From the NCBI GenBank assembly GCA_947396885.1, contig OX377205.1, forward strand, positions 52,560,676 to 52,624,675: 64,000 bases of DNA. The letters are read 5' to 3'. Origin of the DNA: Heligmosomoides polygyrus polygyrus. Its lineage: Eukaryota > Nematoda > Chromadorea > Rhabditida > Heligmosomidae. Numbering within the stretch: the stretch's first letter is position 1; each line of letters starts with the position of its first letter. Positions 35,901-48,365 of the stretch are shown here, in pieces. The position numbers were made by a program, and so were the translations under genes. The notes under the pieces were generated by a model. It saw only the letters and a list, made by a program, of their open reading frames with translations, had not been told where the DNA came from and searched no databases.

Positions 35901-36293
35901 CTCCCTCTGCTGATCTCGCACTAGTGAGCTACATCACTGCCAAAGAGCACTCGGTCCGTAGCTCGTCCGAACTGCTCCAAGTTGGCTCCGCAGCAAAACG
36001 TCTTGTCATCCGCAGGATTCGAACCTGCCCCCTCCGAAGAGGACTGCGACCTGAACGCAGCGCCTTAGACCACTCGGCCAGAATGACAAATCATTCGCTG
36101 ACTGCCCTCCCTCTGCCAATCTCGCACTAGTGAGCTACATCGCAGCCAATGAGCTCTCGGTCCGTAGCTCGTCGGAACTGCTCCAAGTTGGCTCCGCAGC
36201 AAAACGTCTTGTCATCCGCAGGATTCGAACCTGCGCCCTCCGAAGAGGACTGCGACCTGAACGCAGCGCCTTAGACCACTCGGCCAGAATGAC
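32937..36293 (-). tRNA. Block of 17 copies (17-unit repeat, copy 2)
   Basis: Unit starts with class: 32857 C, 33063 Q, 33269 W, 33474 C, 33680 Q+K+V, 33886 C, 34092 Q+K+V, 34298 D, 34485 C, 34691 (205 bp; G53-U61), 34896 U, 35101 U, 35306 32, 35512 S, 35718 C, 35924 (C48 to G only), 36130 C. Each unit matches its counterpart 3479 bp to the left in class and length. Confidence 0.93.
34378..34442 (-). pseudogene. tRNA-Leu remnant, D allele
   Basis: Counterpart of 30899 in the second 17-unit repeat, 3479 bp to the right. Confidence 0.92.
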
Positions 36294-38679
36294 ACACCAC
36301 CTGCTGACTGCCCTCCCTCTGCTGATCTCGCACTAGTGAGCTACATCACTGCCAAAGAGCACTCGGTCCGTAGCTCGTCCGAACTGCTCCAAGTTGGCTC
36401 CGCAGCAAAACGTCTTGTCATCCGCAGGATTCAAACCTGCGCCCTCCGAAGAGGACAGCGACCTGAACGCAGCGCCTTAGACCACTCGGCCAGAATGACA
36501 AATCATTCGCTGACTGCCCTCCCTCTGCCAATCTCGCACTAGTGAGCTACATCGCAGCCAATGAGCTCTCGGTCCGTAGCTCGTCGGAACTGCTCCAAGT
36601 TGGCTCCGCAGCAAAACGTCTTGTCATCCGCAGGATTCGAACCTGCGCCCTCCGAAGAGGACTGCGACCTGAACGCAGCGCCTTAGACCACTCGGCCAGA
36701 ATGACACATCATTCGCTGACTGCCCTCCCTCTGCCGATCTCGCACTAGTGAGCTACATCACTGCCAAAGAGCACTCGGTCCGTAGCTCGTCGGAACTGCT
36801 CCAAGTTGGCTCCGCAGATAAACGTCTTGTCATCCGCAGGATTCGAACCTGCGCCCTCCGAAGAGGACTGCGACCTGAACGCAGCGCCTTAGACCACTCG
36901 GCCAGAATGACACATCATTCGCTGACTGCCCTCCCTCTGCCGATCTCGCACTAGTGAGCTACATCGCAGCCAATGAGCACTCGGTCCGTAGCTCGTCGGA
37001 ACTGCTCCAAGTTGGCTCCGCAGCAAAACGTCTTGTTATCCGCAGGATTCGAACCTGCGCCCTCCGAAGAGGACTGCGACCTGAACGCAGCGCCTTAGAC
37101 CACTCGGCCAGAATGACACACCACCTGCTGACTGCCCTCCCTCTGCCGATCTCGCACTAGTGAGCTACATCGCAGCCAATGAGCACTCGGTCCGTAGCTC
37201 GTCGGAACTGCTCCAAGTTGGCTCCGCAGCAAAACGTCTTGTCGTCCGCAGGATTCGAACCTGCCCCCTCCGAAGAGGACTGCGACCTGAACGCAGCGCC
37301 TTAGACCACTCGGCCAGAATGACACACCACCTGCTGACTGCCCTCCCTCTGCCGATCTCGCACTAGTGAGCTACATCGCAGCCAATGAGCACTCGGTCCG
37401 TAGCTCGTCGGAACTGCTCCAAGTTGGCTCCGCAGCAAAACGTCTTGTCATCCGCAGGATTCGAACCTGCGCCCTCCGAAGTGGACTGCGACCTGAGCGC
37501 AGCGCCTTAGACCACTCGGCCAGAATGACACATCATTCGCTGACTGCCCTCCCTCTGCCAATCTCGCACTAGTGAGCTACATCGCAGTCAAAGAGCACTC
37601 GGTCCGTAGCTCGTCGGAACTGCTCCAAGTTGGCTCCGCAGCAAAACGTCTTGTCATCCGCAGGATTCGAACCTGCGCCCTCCGAAGAGGACTGCGACCT
37701 GAACGCAGCGCCTTAGACCACTCGGCCAGAATGACACACCACCTGCTGACTGCCCTCCCTCTGCCGATCTCGCACTAGTGAGCTACATCACTGCCAAGGA
37801 GCACTCGGTCGTAGCTCGTCGGAACTGCTCCAAGTTGGCTCCGCAGCAAAACGTCTTGTCATCCGCAGGATTCGAACCTGCGCCCTCCGAAGAGGACTGC
37901 GACCTGAACACAGCGCCTTAGACCACTCGGCCAGAATGACACACCACCTGCTGACTGCCCTCCCTCTGCCGATCTCGCACTAGTGAGCTACATCACTGCC
38001 AAGGAGCACTCGGTCGTAGCTCGTCGGAACTGCTCCAAGTTGGCTCCGCAGCAAAACGTCTTGTCATCCGCAGGATTCGAACCTGCGCCCTCCGAAGAGG
38101 ACTGCGACCTGAACACAGCGCCTTAGACCACTCGGCCAGAATGACACACCACCTGCTGACTGCCCTCCCTCTGCCGATCTCGCACTAGTGAGCTACATCG
38201 CAGCCAATGAGCACTCGGTCCGTAGCTCGTCGGAACTGCTCCAAGTTGGCTCCGCAGCAAAACGTCTTGTCATCCGCAGGATTCGAACCTGCGCCCTCCG
38301 AAGAGGACTGCGACCTGAGCGCAGCGCCTTAGACCACTCGGCCAGAATGACACACCACCTGCTGACTGCCCTCCCTCTGCCGATCTCGCACTAGTGAGCT
38401 ACATCGCAGCCAATGAGCACTCGGTCCGTAGCTCGTCGGAACTGCTCCAAGTTGGCTCCGCAGCAAAACGTCTTGTCATCCGCAGGATTCGAACCTGCGC
38501 CCTCCGAAGAGGACTGCGACCTGAGCGCAGCGCCTTAGACCACTCGGCCAGAATGACACACCACCTGCTGACTGCCCTCCCTCTGCCGATCTCGCACTAG
38601 TGAGCTACATCGCAGCCAATGAGCACTCGGTCCGTAGCTCGTCGGAACTGCTCCAAGTTGGCTCCGCAGCAAAACGTCT

Positions 38680-38763
38680 TGTCATCCACAGGATTCTAAC
38701 CTGCGCCCTCCGAAGAGGACTGCGACCTGAACGCAGCGCCTTAGACCACTCGGCCAGAATGAC
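38680..38763 (-). pseudogene. tRNA-Leu(CAG), C56 to A
   Basis: Plus-strand attctaacc gives T loop TTAGAAT. The G19-C56 pair and the key B-box C are lost, and U65 wobbles with G49. Confidence 0.7.
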
Positions 38764-39501
38764 ACATCATTCGCTGACTGCCCTCCCTCTGCCAATCTCG
38801 CACTAGTGAGCTACATCGCAGTCAAAGAGCACTCGGTCCGTAGCTCGTCGGAACTGCTCCAAGTTGGCTCCGCAGCAAAATGTCTTGTCATCCGCAGGAT
38901 TCGAACCTGCGCCCTCCGAAGAGGACTGCGACCTGAACGCAGCGCCTTAGACCACTCGGCCAGAATGACACATCATTCGCTGACTGCCCTCCCTCTGCCA
39001 ATCTCGCACTAGTGAGCTACATCGCAGTCAAAGAGCACTCGGTCCGTAGCTCGTCGGAACTGCTCCAAGTTGGCTCCGCAGCAAAATGTCTTGTCATCCG
39101 CAGGATTCGAACCTGCGCCCTCCGAAGAGGACTGCGACCTGAACGCAGCGCCTTAGACCACTCGGCCAGAATGACACACCACCTGCTGACTGCCCTCCCT
39201 CTGCCGATCTCGCACTAGTGAGCTACATCACTGCCAAGGAGCACTCGGTCGTAGCTCGTCGGAACTGCTCCAAGTTGGCTCCGCAGCAAAACGTCTTGTC
39301 ATCCGCAGGATTCGAACCTGCGCCCACCGAAGAGGACTGCGACCTGAACGCAGCGCCTTAGACCACTCGGCCAGAATGACACATCATTCGCTGACTGCCC
39401 TCCCTCTGCCAATCTCGCACTAGTGAGCTACATCGCAGCCAATGAGCACTCGGTCCGTAGCTCGTCGGACTGCTCCAAGTTGGCTCCGCAGCAAAACGTC
39501 T

Positions 39502-39585
39502 TGTCATCCGCAGGATTCGAACCTGCGCCCTCCGAAAAGGACTGCGACCTGAACACAGCGCCTTAGACAACTCGGCCAGAATGAC
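39502..39585 (-). pseudogene. tRNA-Leu(CAG), K+N allele with internal TTTT
   Basis: Plus-strand ccgaaaagg gives CCTTTTCGG in the variable arm, so a TTTT Pol III stop signal lies inside the gene after about 47 transcribed bases. Plus-strand gacaac gives GAGTTG in the D loop, so G18 (A box; G18-U55 tertiary pair) is lost. A U30-G40 wobble is the third change of the haplotype. Full-length tRNA is unlikely. K is present in 46 units and N in 35 (see blocks). The tRNA is offset one base because the spacer lacks an a. Confidence 0.8.
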
Positions 39586-39627
39586 ACACCACCTGCTGAC
39601 TGCCCTCCCTCTGCCGATCTCGCACTA

Positions 39628-40449
39628 GTGAGCTACATCGCAGCCAATGAGCACTCGGTCCGTAGCTCGTCGGAACTGTTCCAAGTTGGCTCCGCAGCAA
39701 AATGTCTTGTCATCCGCAGGATTCGAACCTGCGCCCTCCGAAGAGGACTGCGACCTGAACGCAGCGCCTTAGACCACTCGGCCAGAATGACACATCATTC
39801 GCTGACTGCCCTCCCTCTGCCAATCTCGCACTAGTGAGCTACATCGCAGTCAAAGAGCACTCGGTCCGTAGCTCGTCGGAACTGCTCCAAGTTGGCTCCG
39901 CAGCAAAATGTCTTGTCATCCGCAGGATTCGAACCTGCGCCCTCCGAAGAGGACTGCGACCTGAACGCAGCGCCTTAGACCACTCGGCCAGAATGACACA
40001 CCACCTGCTGACTGCCCTCCCTCTGCCGATCTCGCACTAGTGAGCTACATCACTGCCAAGGAGCACTCGGTCGTAGCTCGTCGGAACTGCTCCAAGTTGG
40101 CTCCGCAGCAAAACGTCTTGTCATCCGCAGGATTCGAACCTGCGCCCACCGAAGAGGACTGCGACCTGAACGCAGCGCCTTAGACCACTCGGCCAGAATG
40201 ACACATCATTCGCTGACTGCCCTCCCTCTGCCAATCTCGCACTAGTGAGCTACATCGCAGCCAATGAGCACTCGGTCCGTAGCTCGTCGGACTGCTCCAA
40301 GTTGGCTCCGCAGCAAAACGTCTTGTCATCCGCAGGATTCGAACCTGCGCCCTCCGAAAAGGACTGCGACCTGAACACAGCGCCTTAGACAACTCGGCCA
40401 GAATGACACACCACCTGCTGACTGCCCTCCCTCTGCCGATCTCGCACTA
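39628..40449. repeat. Four-unit duplication of 38806-39627 (822 bp)
   Basis: C, C, H, K+N with the aaaatgtc trailer, two 205 bp units and the ggactgc deletion repeats exactly at +822 bp. The first unit's spacer has the gttcc allele, a crossover scar. The segment is absent from the homologous position at 56549. Confidence 0.88.
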
Positions 40450-40735
40450 GTGAGCTACATCGCAGCCAATGAGCACTCGGTCCGTAGCTCGTCGGAACTG
40501 TTCCAAGTTGGCTCCGCAGCAAAACGTCTTGTCATCCGCAGGATTCGAACCTGCGCCCTCCGAAAAGGACTGCGACCTGAACACAGCGCCTTAGACAACT
40601 CGGCCAGAATGACACACCACCTGCTGACTGCCCTCCCTCTGCCGATCTCGCACTAGTGAGCTACATCGCAGCCAATGAGCACTCGGTCCGTAGCTCGTCG
40701 GAACTGTTCCAAGTTGGCTCCGCAGCAAAACGTCT

Positions 40736-40819
40736 TGTCATCCGCAGGATTCGAACCTGCGCCCACCGAAGAGGACTGCGACCTGAACGCAGCGCCTTAG
40801 ACCACTCGGCCAGAATTTC
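40736..40819 (-). pseudogene. tRNA-Leu, X allele (acceptor stem broken)
   Basis: The plus strand reads gaatttcattcg where other units have gaatgacacatcattcg, a net loss of 5 bp at the 5' end of the gene. The acceptor 5' strand becomes GAAATTC and mismatches GGATGAC at positions 2 and 3. The variable arm has the H mismatch (GTGG). A box, B box and terminator remain. RNase P processing and charging should fail. Confidence 0.88.
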
Positions 40820-42584
40820 ATTCGCTGACTGCCCTCCCTCTGCCAATCTCGCACTAGTGAGCTACATCGCAGCCAATGAGCACTCGGTCCGTAGCTCGTC
40901 GGAACTGCTCCAAGTTGGCTCCGCAGCAAAACGTCTTGTCATCCGCAGGATTCGAACCTGCGCCCTCCGAAAAGGACTGCGACCTGAACACAGAGCCTTA
41001 GACAACTCGGCCAGAATGACACACCACCTGCTGACTGCCCTCCCTCTGCCGATCTCGCACTAGTGAGCTACATCGCAGCCAATGAGCACTCGGTCCGTAG
41101 CTCGTCGGAACTGTTCCAAGTTGGCTCCGCAGCAAAACGTCTTGTCATCCGCAGGATTCGAACCTGCGCCCTCCGAAAAGGACTGCGACCTGAACACAGC
41201 GCCTTAGACAACTCGGCCAGAATGACACACCACCTGCTGACTGCCCTCCCTCTGCCGATCTCGCACTAGTGAGCTACATCGCAGCCAATGAGCACTCGGT
41301 CCGTAGCTCGTCGGAACTGTTCCAAGTTGGCTCCGCAGCAAAACGTCTTGTCATCCGCAGGATTCAAACCTGCGCCCTCCGAAGAGGACTGCGACCTGAA
41401 CGCAGCGCCTTAGACCACTCGGCCAGAATGACACACCACCTGCTGACTGCCCTCTCTCTGCCGATCTCGCACTAGTGAGCTACATCGCAGCCAATGAGCA
41501 CTCGGTCCGTAGCTCGTCGGAACTGTTCCAAGTTGGCTCCGCAGCAAAACGTCTTGTCATCCGCAGGATTCGAACCTGCGCCCTCCGAAGAGGACTGCGA
41601 CCTGAACGCAGCGCCTTAGACCACTCGGCCAGAATGACACACCACCTGCTGACTGCCCTCCCTCTGCCGATCTCGCACTAGTGAGCTACATCGCAGCCAA
41701 TGAGCACTCGGTCCGTAGCTCGTCGGAACTGTTCCAAGTTGGCTCCGCAGCAAAACGTCTTGTCATCCGCAGGATTCGAACCTGCGCCCTCCGAAAAGGA
41801 CTGCGACCTGAACACAGCGCCTTAGACCACTCGGCCAGAATGACACACCACCTGCTGACTGCCCTCCCTCTGCCGATCTCGCACTAGTGAGCTACATCGC
41901 AGCCAATGAGCACTCGGTCCGTAGCTCGTCGGAACTGTTCCAAGTTGGCTCCGCAGCAAAACGTCTTGTCATCCGCAGGATTCAAACCTGCGCCCTCCGA
42001 AGAGGACTGCGACCTGAACGCAGCGCCTTAGACCACTCGGCCAGAATGACACACCACCTGCTGACTGCCCTCCCTCTGCCAATCTCGCACTAGTGAGCTA
42101 CATCGCAGCCAATGAGCACTCGGTCCGTAGCTCGTCGGAACTGCTCCAAGTTGGCTCCGCAGCAAAACGTCTTGTCATCCGCAGGATTCGAACCTGCGCC
42201 CTCCGAAAAGGACTGCGACCTGAACACAGCGCCTTAGACAACTCGGCCAGAATGACACACCACCTGCTGACTGCCCTCCCTCTGCCGATCTCGCACTAGT
42301 GAGCTACATCGCAGCCAATGAGCACTCGGTCCGTAGCTCGTCGGAACTGTTCCAAGTTGGCTCCGCAGCAAAACGTCTTGTCATCCGCAGGATTCGAACC
42401 TGCGCCCTCCGAAAAGGACTGCGACCTGAACACAGCGCCTTAGACAACTCGGCCAGAATGACACACCACCTGCTGACTGCCCTCCCTCTGCCGATCTCGC
42501 ACTAGTGAGCTACATCGCAGCCAATGAGCACTCGGTCCGTAGCTCGTCGGAACTGTTCCAAGTTGGCTCCGCAGCAAAACGTCT

Positions 42585-42668
42585 TGTCATCCGCAGGATT
42601 CGAACCTGCGCCCACCGAAGAGGACTGCGACCTGAACGCAGCGCCTTAGACCACTCGGCCAGAATTTC
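42585..42668 (-). pseudogene. tRNA-Leu, X allele
   Basis: Second X copy, third unit of the first 10-unit repeat. It is flanked by K+N units, as at 40736. Confidence 0.88.
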
Positions 42669-44021
42669 ATTCGCTGACTGCCCTCCCTCTGCCAATCTCG
42701 CACTAGTGAGCTACATCGCAGCCAATGAGCACTCGGTCCGTAGCTCGTCGGAACTGCTCCAAGTTGGCTCCGCAGCAAAACGTCTTGTCATCCGCAGGAT
42801 TCGAACCTGCGCCCTCCGAAAAGGACTGCGACCTGAACACAGCGCCTTAGACAACTCGGCCAGAATGACACACCACCTGCTGACTGCCCTCCCTCTGCCG
42901 ATCTCGCACTAGTGAGCTACATCGCAGCCAATGAGCACTCGGTCCGTAGCTCGTCGGAACTGTTCCAAGTTGGCTCCGCAGCAAAACGTCTTGTCATCCG
43001 CAGGATTCGAACCTGCGCCCTCCGAAAAGGACTGCGACCTGAACACAGCGCCTTAGACAACTCGGCCAGAATGACACACCACCTGCTGACTGCCCTCCCT
43101 CTGCCGATCTCGCACTAGTGAGCTACATCGCAGCCAATGAGCACTCGGTCCGTAGCTCGTCGGAACTGTTCCAAGTTGGCTCCGCAGCAAAACGTCTTGT
43201 CATCCGCAGGATTCAAACCTGCGCCCTCCGAAGAGGACTGCGACCTGAACGCAGCGCCTTAGACCACTCGGCCAGAATGACACACCACCTGCTGACTGCC
43301 CTCTCTCTGCCGATCTCGCACTAGTGAGCTACATCGCAGCCAATGAGCACTCGGTCCGTAGCTCGTCGGAACTGTTCCAAGTTGGCTCCGCAGCAAAACG
43401 TCTTGTCATCCGCAGGATTCGAACCTGCGCCCTCCGAAGAGGACTGCGACCTGAACGCAGCGCCTTAGACCACTCGGCCAGAATGACACACCACCTGCTG
43501 ACTGCCCTCCCTCTGCCGATCTCGCACTAGTGAGCTACATCGCAGCCAATGAGCACTCGGTCCATAGCTCGTCGGAACTGTTCCAAGTTGGCTCCGCAGC
43601 AAAACGTCTTGTCATCCGCAGGATTCGAACCTGCGCCCTCCGAAGAGGACTGCGACCTGAACGCAGCGCCTTAGACCACTCGGCCAGAATGACACACCAC
43701 CTGCTGACTGCCCTCCCTCTGCCGATCTCGCACTAGTGAGCTACATCGCAGCCAATGAGCACTCGGTCCGTAGCTCGTCGGAACTGTTCCAAGTTGGCTC
43801 CGCAGCAAAACGTCTTGTCATCCGCAGGATTCGAACCTGCGCCCTCCGAAGAGGACTGCGACCTGAACGCAGCGCCTTAGACCACTCGGCCAGAATGACA
43901 CACCACCTGCTGACTGCCCTCCCTCTGCCGATCTCGCACTAGTGAGCTACATCGCAGCCAATGAGCACTCGGTCCGTAGCTCGTCGGAACTGTTCCAAGT
44001 TGGCTCCGCAGCAAAACGTCT

Positions 44022-44086
44022 TGTCATCCGCAGGATTCGAACCTGCGACCTGAACGCAGCGCCTTAGACCACTCGGCCAGAATGAC
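44022..44086 (-). pseudogene. tRNA-Leu remnant, D allele
   Basis: Closes the first 10-unit repeat; ends in the ccaatctcg boundary allele. Confidence 0.92.
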
Positions 44087-44620
44087 ACACCACCTGCTGA
44101 CTGCCCTCCCTCTGCCAATCTCGCACTAGTGAGCTACATCGCAGCCAATGAGCACTCGGTCCGTAGCTCGTCGGAACTGCTCCAAGTTGGCTCCGCAGCA
44201 AAACGTCTTGTCATCCGCAGGATTCGAACCTGCGCCCTCCGAAAAGGACTGCGACCTGAACACAGCGCCTTAGACAACTCGGCCAGAATGACACACCACC
44301 TGCTGACTGCCCTCCCTCTGCCGATCTCGCACTAGTGAGCTACATCGCAGCCAATGAGCACTCGGTCCGTAGCTCGTCGGAACTGTTCCAAGTTGGCTCC
44401 GCAGCAAAACGTCTTGTCATCCGCAGGATTCGAACCTGCGCCCTCCGAAAAGGACTGCGACCTGAACACAGCGCCTTAGACAACTCGGCCAGAATGACAC
44501 ACCACCTGCTGACTGCCCTCCCTCTGCCGATCTCGCACTAGTGAGCTACATCGCAGCCAATGAGCACTCGGTCCGTAGCTCGTCGGAACTGTTCCAAGTT
44601 GGCTCCGCAGCAAAACGTCT

Positions 44621-44704
44621 TGTCATCCGCAGGATTCGAACCTGCGCCCACCGAAGAGGACTGCGACCTGAACGCAGCGCCTTAGACCACTCGGCCAGAA
44701 TTTC
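44621..44704 (-). pseudogene. tRNA-Leu, X allele
   Basis: Third X copy, in the second 10-unit repeat, 2036 bp after 42585. Confidence 0.88.
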
Positions 44705-46057
44705 ATTCGCTGACTGCCCTCCCTCTGCCAATCTCGCACTAGTGAGCTACATCGCAGCCAATGAGCACTCGGTCCGTAGCTCGTCGGAACTGCTCCAAGT
44801 TGGCTCCGCAGCAAAACGTCTTGTCATCCGCAGGATTCGAACCTGCGCCCTCCGAAAAGGACTGCGACCTGAACACAGCGCCTTAGACAACTCGGCCAGA
44901 ATGACACACCACCTGCTGACTGCCCTCCCTCTGCCGATCTCGCACTAGTGAGCTACATCGCAGCCAATGAGCACTCGGTCCGTAGCTCGTCGGAACTGTT
45001 CCAAGTTGGCTCCGCAGCAAAACGTCTTGTCATCCGCAGGATTCGAACCTGCGCCCTCCGAAAAGGACTGCGACCTGAACACAGCGCCTTAGACAACTCG
45101 GCCAGAATGACACACCACCTGCTGACTGCCCTCCCTCTGCCGATCTCGCACTAGTGAGCTACATCGCAGCCAATGAGCACTCGGTCCGTAGCTCGTCGGA
45201 ACTGTTCCAAGTTGGCTCCGCAGCAAAACGTCTTGTCATCCGCAGGATTCAAACCTGCGCCCTCCGAAGAGGACTGCGACCTGAACGCAGCGCCTTAGAC
45301 CACTCGGCCAGAATGACACACCACCTGCTGACTGCCCTCTCTCTGCCGATCTCGCACTAGTGAGCTACATCGCAGCCAATGAGCACTCGGTCCGTAGCTC
45401 GTCGGAACTGTTCCAAGTTGGCTCCGCAGCAAAACGTCTTGTCATCCGCAGGATTCGAACCTGCGCCCTCCGAAGAGGACTGCGACCTGAACGCAGCGCC
45501 TTAGACCACTCGGCCAGAATGACACACCACCTGCTGACTGCCCTCCCTCTGCCGATCTCGCACTAGTGAGCTACATCGCAGCCAATGAGCACTCGGTCCA
45601 TAGCTCGTCGGAACTGTTCCAAGTTGGCTCCGCAGCAAAACGTCTTGTCATCCGCAGGATTCGAACCTGCGCCCTCCGAAGAGGACTGCGACCTGAACGC
45701 AGCGCCTTAGACCACTCGGCCAGAATGACACACCACCTGCTGACTGCCCTCCCTCTGCCGATCTCGCACTAGTGAGCTACATCGCAGCCAATGAGCACTC
45801 GGTCCGTAGCTCGTCGGAACTGTTCCAAGTTGGCTCCGCAGCAAAACGTCTTGTCATCCGCAGGATTCGAACCTGCGCCCTCCGAAGAGGACTGCGACCT
45901 GAACGCAGCGCCTTAGACCACTCGGCCAGAATGACACACCACCTGCTGACTGCCCTCCCTCTGCCGATCTCGCACTAGTGAGCTACATCGCAGCCAATGA
46001 GCACTCGGTCCGTAGCTCGTCGGAACTGTTCCAAGTTGGCTCCGCAGCAAAACGTCT

Positions 46058-46122
46058 TGTCATCCGCAGGATTCGAACCTGCGACCTGAACGCAGCGCCT
46101 TAGACCACTCGGCCAGAATGAC
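46058..46122 (-). pseudogene. tRNA-Leu remnant, D allele
   Basis: Closes the second 10-unit repeat, 2036 bp after 44022. Confidence 0.92.
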
Positions 46123-46862
46123 ACACCACCTGCTGACTGCCCTCCCTCTGCCAATCTCGCACTAGTGAGCTACATCGCAGCCAATGAGCACTCGGTCCGT
46201 AGCTCGTCCGAACTGCTCCAAGTTGGCTCCGCAGCAAAACGTCTTGTCATCCGCAGGATTCGAACCTGCGCCCTCCGAAGAGGACTGCGACCTGAACGCA
46301 GCGCCTTAGACCACTCGGCCAGAATGACACACCACCTGCTGACTGCCCTCCCTCTGCCGATCTCGCACTAGTGAGCTACATCGCAGCCAATGAGCACTCG
46401 GTCCGTAGCTCGTCGGAACTGTTCCAAGTTGGCTCCGCAGCAAAACGTCTTGTCATCCGCAGGATTCGAACCTGCGCCCTCCGAAGAGGACTGCGACCTG
46501 AACGCAGCGCCTTAGACCACTCGGCCAGAATGACACACCACCTGCTGACTGCCCTCCCTCTGCCAATCTCGCACTAGTGAGCTACATCGCAGCCAATGAG
46601 CACTCGGTCCGTAGCTCGTCCGAACTGCTCCAAGTTGGCTCCGCAGCAAAACGTCTTGTCATCCGCAGGATTCGAACCTGCGCCCTCCGAAAAGGACTGC
46701 GACCTGAACACAGCGCCTTAGACAACTCGGCCAGAATGACACACCACCTGCTGACTGCCCTCCCTCTGCCGATCTCGCACTAGTGAGCTACATCGCAGCC
46801 AATGAGCACTCGGTCCGTAGCTCGTCGGAACTGTTCCAAGTTGGCTCCGCAGCAAAACGTCT

Positions 46863-46946
46863 TGTCATCCGCAGGATTCGAACCTGCGCCCTCCGAAGAG
46901 GACTTTGACCTGAACGCAGCGCCTTAGACCACTCGGCCAGAATGAC
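46863..46946 (-). pseudogene. tRNA-Leu(CAG), F allele
   Basis: Same two-base anticodon-stem lesion, here in a unit with the gttcc spacer allele typical of the right half. The lesion and the caaatcatt leader have therefore been combined with a different spacer by recombination. Confidence 0.8.
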
Positions 46947-48300
46947 AAATCATTCGCTGACTGCCCTCCCTCTGCCAATCTCGCACTAGTGAGCTACATC
47001 GCAGCCAATGAGCACTCGGTCCGTAGCTCGTCCGAACTGCTCCAAGTTGGCTCCGCAGCAAAACGTCTTGTCATCCGCAGGATTCGAACCTGCGCCCTCC
47101 GAAAAGGACTGCGACCTGAACACAGCGCCTTAGACCACTCGGCCAGAATGACACACCACCTGCTGACTGCCCTCCCTCTGCCGATCTCGCACTAGTGAGC
47201 TACATCACTGCCAAAGAGCACTCGGTCCGTTGCTCGTCGGAACTGCTCCAAGTTGGATCCGCAGCAAAACTTGTCATCCGCAGGATTCGAACCTGCGCCC
47301 TCCGAAGAGGACTGCGACCTGAACGCAGCGCCTTAGACCACTCGGCCAGAATGACACATCATTCGCTGACTGCCCTCCCTCTGCCAATCTCGCACTAGTG
47401 AGCTACATCGCAGTCAAAGAGCACTCGGTCCGTAGCTCGTCGGAACTGCTCCAAGTTGGCTCCGCAGCAAAACGTCTTGTCATCCGCAGGATTCGAACCT
47501 GCGCCCTCCGAAGAGGACTGCGACCTGAACGCAGCGCCTTAGACCACTCGGCCAGAATGACACACCACCTGCTGACTGCCCTCCCTCTGCCGATCTCGCA
47601 CTAGTGAGCTACATCACTGCCAAGGAGCACTCGGTCGTAGCTCGTCGGAACTGCTCCAAGTTGGCTCCGCAGCAAAACGTCTTGTCATCCGCAGGATTCG
47701 AACCTGCGCCCACCGAAGAGGACTGCGACCTGAACGCAGCGCCTTAGACCACTCGGCCAGAATGACACACCACCTGCTGACTGCCCTCCCTCTGCCGATC
47801 TCGCACTAGTGAGCTACATCGCAGCCAATGAGCACTCGGTCCGTAGCTCGTCGGAACTGTTCCAAGTTGGCTCCGCAGCAAAACGTCTTGTCATCCGCAG
47901 GATTCGAACCTGCGCCCTCCGAAAAGGACTGCGACCTGAACACAGCGCCTTAGACAACTCGGCCAGAATGACACACCACCTGCTGACTGCCCTCCCTCTG
48001 CCGATCTCGCACTAGTGAGCTACATCGCAGCCAATGAGCACTCGGTCCGTAGCTCGTCGGAACTGTTCCAAGTTGGCTCCGCAGCAAAACGTCTTGTCAT
48101 CCGCAGGATTCAAACCTGCGCCCTCCGAAGAGGACTGCGACCTGAACGCAGCGCCTTAGACCACTCGGCCAGAATGACACACCACCTGCTGACTGCCCTC
48201 TCTCTGCCGATCTCGCACTAGTGAGCTACATCGCAGCCAATGAGCACTCGGTCCGTAGCTCGTCGGAACTGTTCCAAGTTGGCTCCGCAGCAAAACGTCT

Positions 48301-48365
48301 TGTCATCCGCAGGATTCGAACCTGCGACCTGAACGCAGCGCCTTAGACCACTCGGCCAGAATGAC
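48301..48365 (-). pseudogene. tRNA-Leu remnant, D allele
   Basis: Follows a Q unit with the ctctctctg leader and precedes two K+N units. Confidence 0.92.

Larger units (their letters stand above)
32857..36335. repeat. 17-unit higher-order repeat, copy 2 (3479 bp)
   Basis: Every length variant and rare base of copy 1 recurs at +3479 bp. Similarity is lost only in the last unit's boundary (ctgctgatc in place of ctgccaatc). Confidence 0.93.
36416..42050 (-). tRNA. Block of 28 tRNA-Leu(CAG) copies
   Basis: Unit starts with class: 36336 Q with U28-U42 mismatch, 36542 C, 36748 C*, 36954 g, 37160 P, 37366 S+32, 37572 C, 37778 U, 37983 U, 38188 32, 38394 32, 38600 (C56 to A, U65), 38806 C, 39012 C, 39218 H, 39423 K+N, 39628 C, 39834 C, 40040 H, 40245 K+N, 40450 K+N, 40656 X, 40857 K+N, 41063 K+N, 41269 Q, 41475 C, 41681 K, 41887 Q. 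205 bp units: 37778, 37983, 39218, 39423, 40040, 40245. Units 39423 and 40245 are 205 bp because an a is missing at ggactgc. Consensus-like copies give way to K+N copies from about 39.4 kb. Confidence 0.92.
42093..44128. repeat. 10-unit higher-order repeat, copy 1 (2036 bp)
   Basis: Order K+N, K+N, X, K+N, K+N, Q, C, C, C, D. 10 x 206 minus 5 (X) minus 19 (D) gives 2036. Confidence 0.93.
42173..46122 (-). tRNA. Block of 20 copies (10-unit repeat, two copies)
   Basis: Copy 1: 42093 K+N, 42299 K+N, 42505 X, 42706 K+N, 42912 K+N, 43118 Q, 43324 C, 43530 C, 43736 C, 43942 D. Copy 2: 44129 K+N, 44335 K+N, 44541 X, 44742 K+N, 44948 K+N, 45154 Q, 45360 C, 45566 C, 45772 C, 45978 D. Only three of ten copies per repeat keep the consensus tRNA. 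The remaining seven each carry a lesion in a promoter box, a stem, or an internal terminator. Confidence 0.93.
44129..46164. repeat. 10-unit higher-order repeat, copy 2 (2036 bp)
   Basis: Same order and same ggtccatag marker as copy 1, immediately adjacent. Confidence 0.93.
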
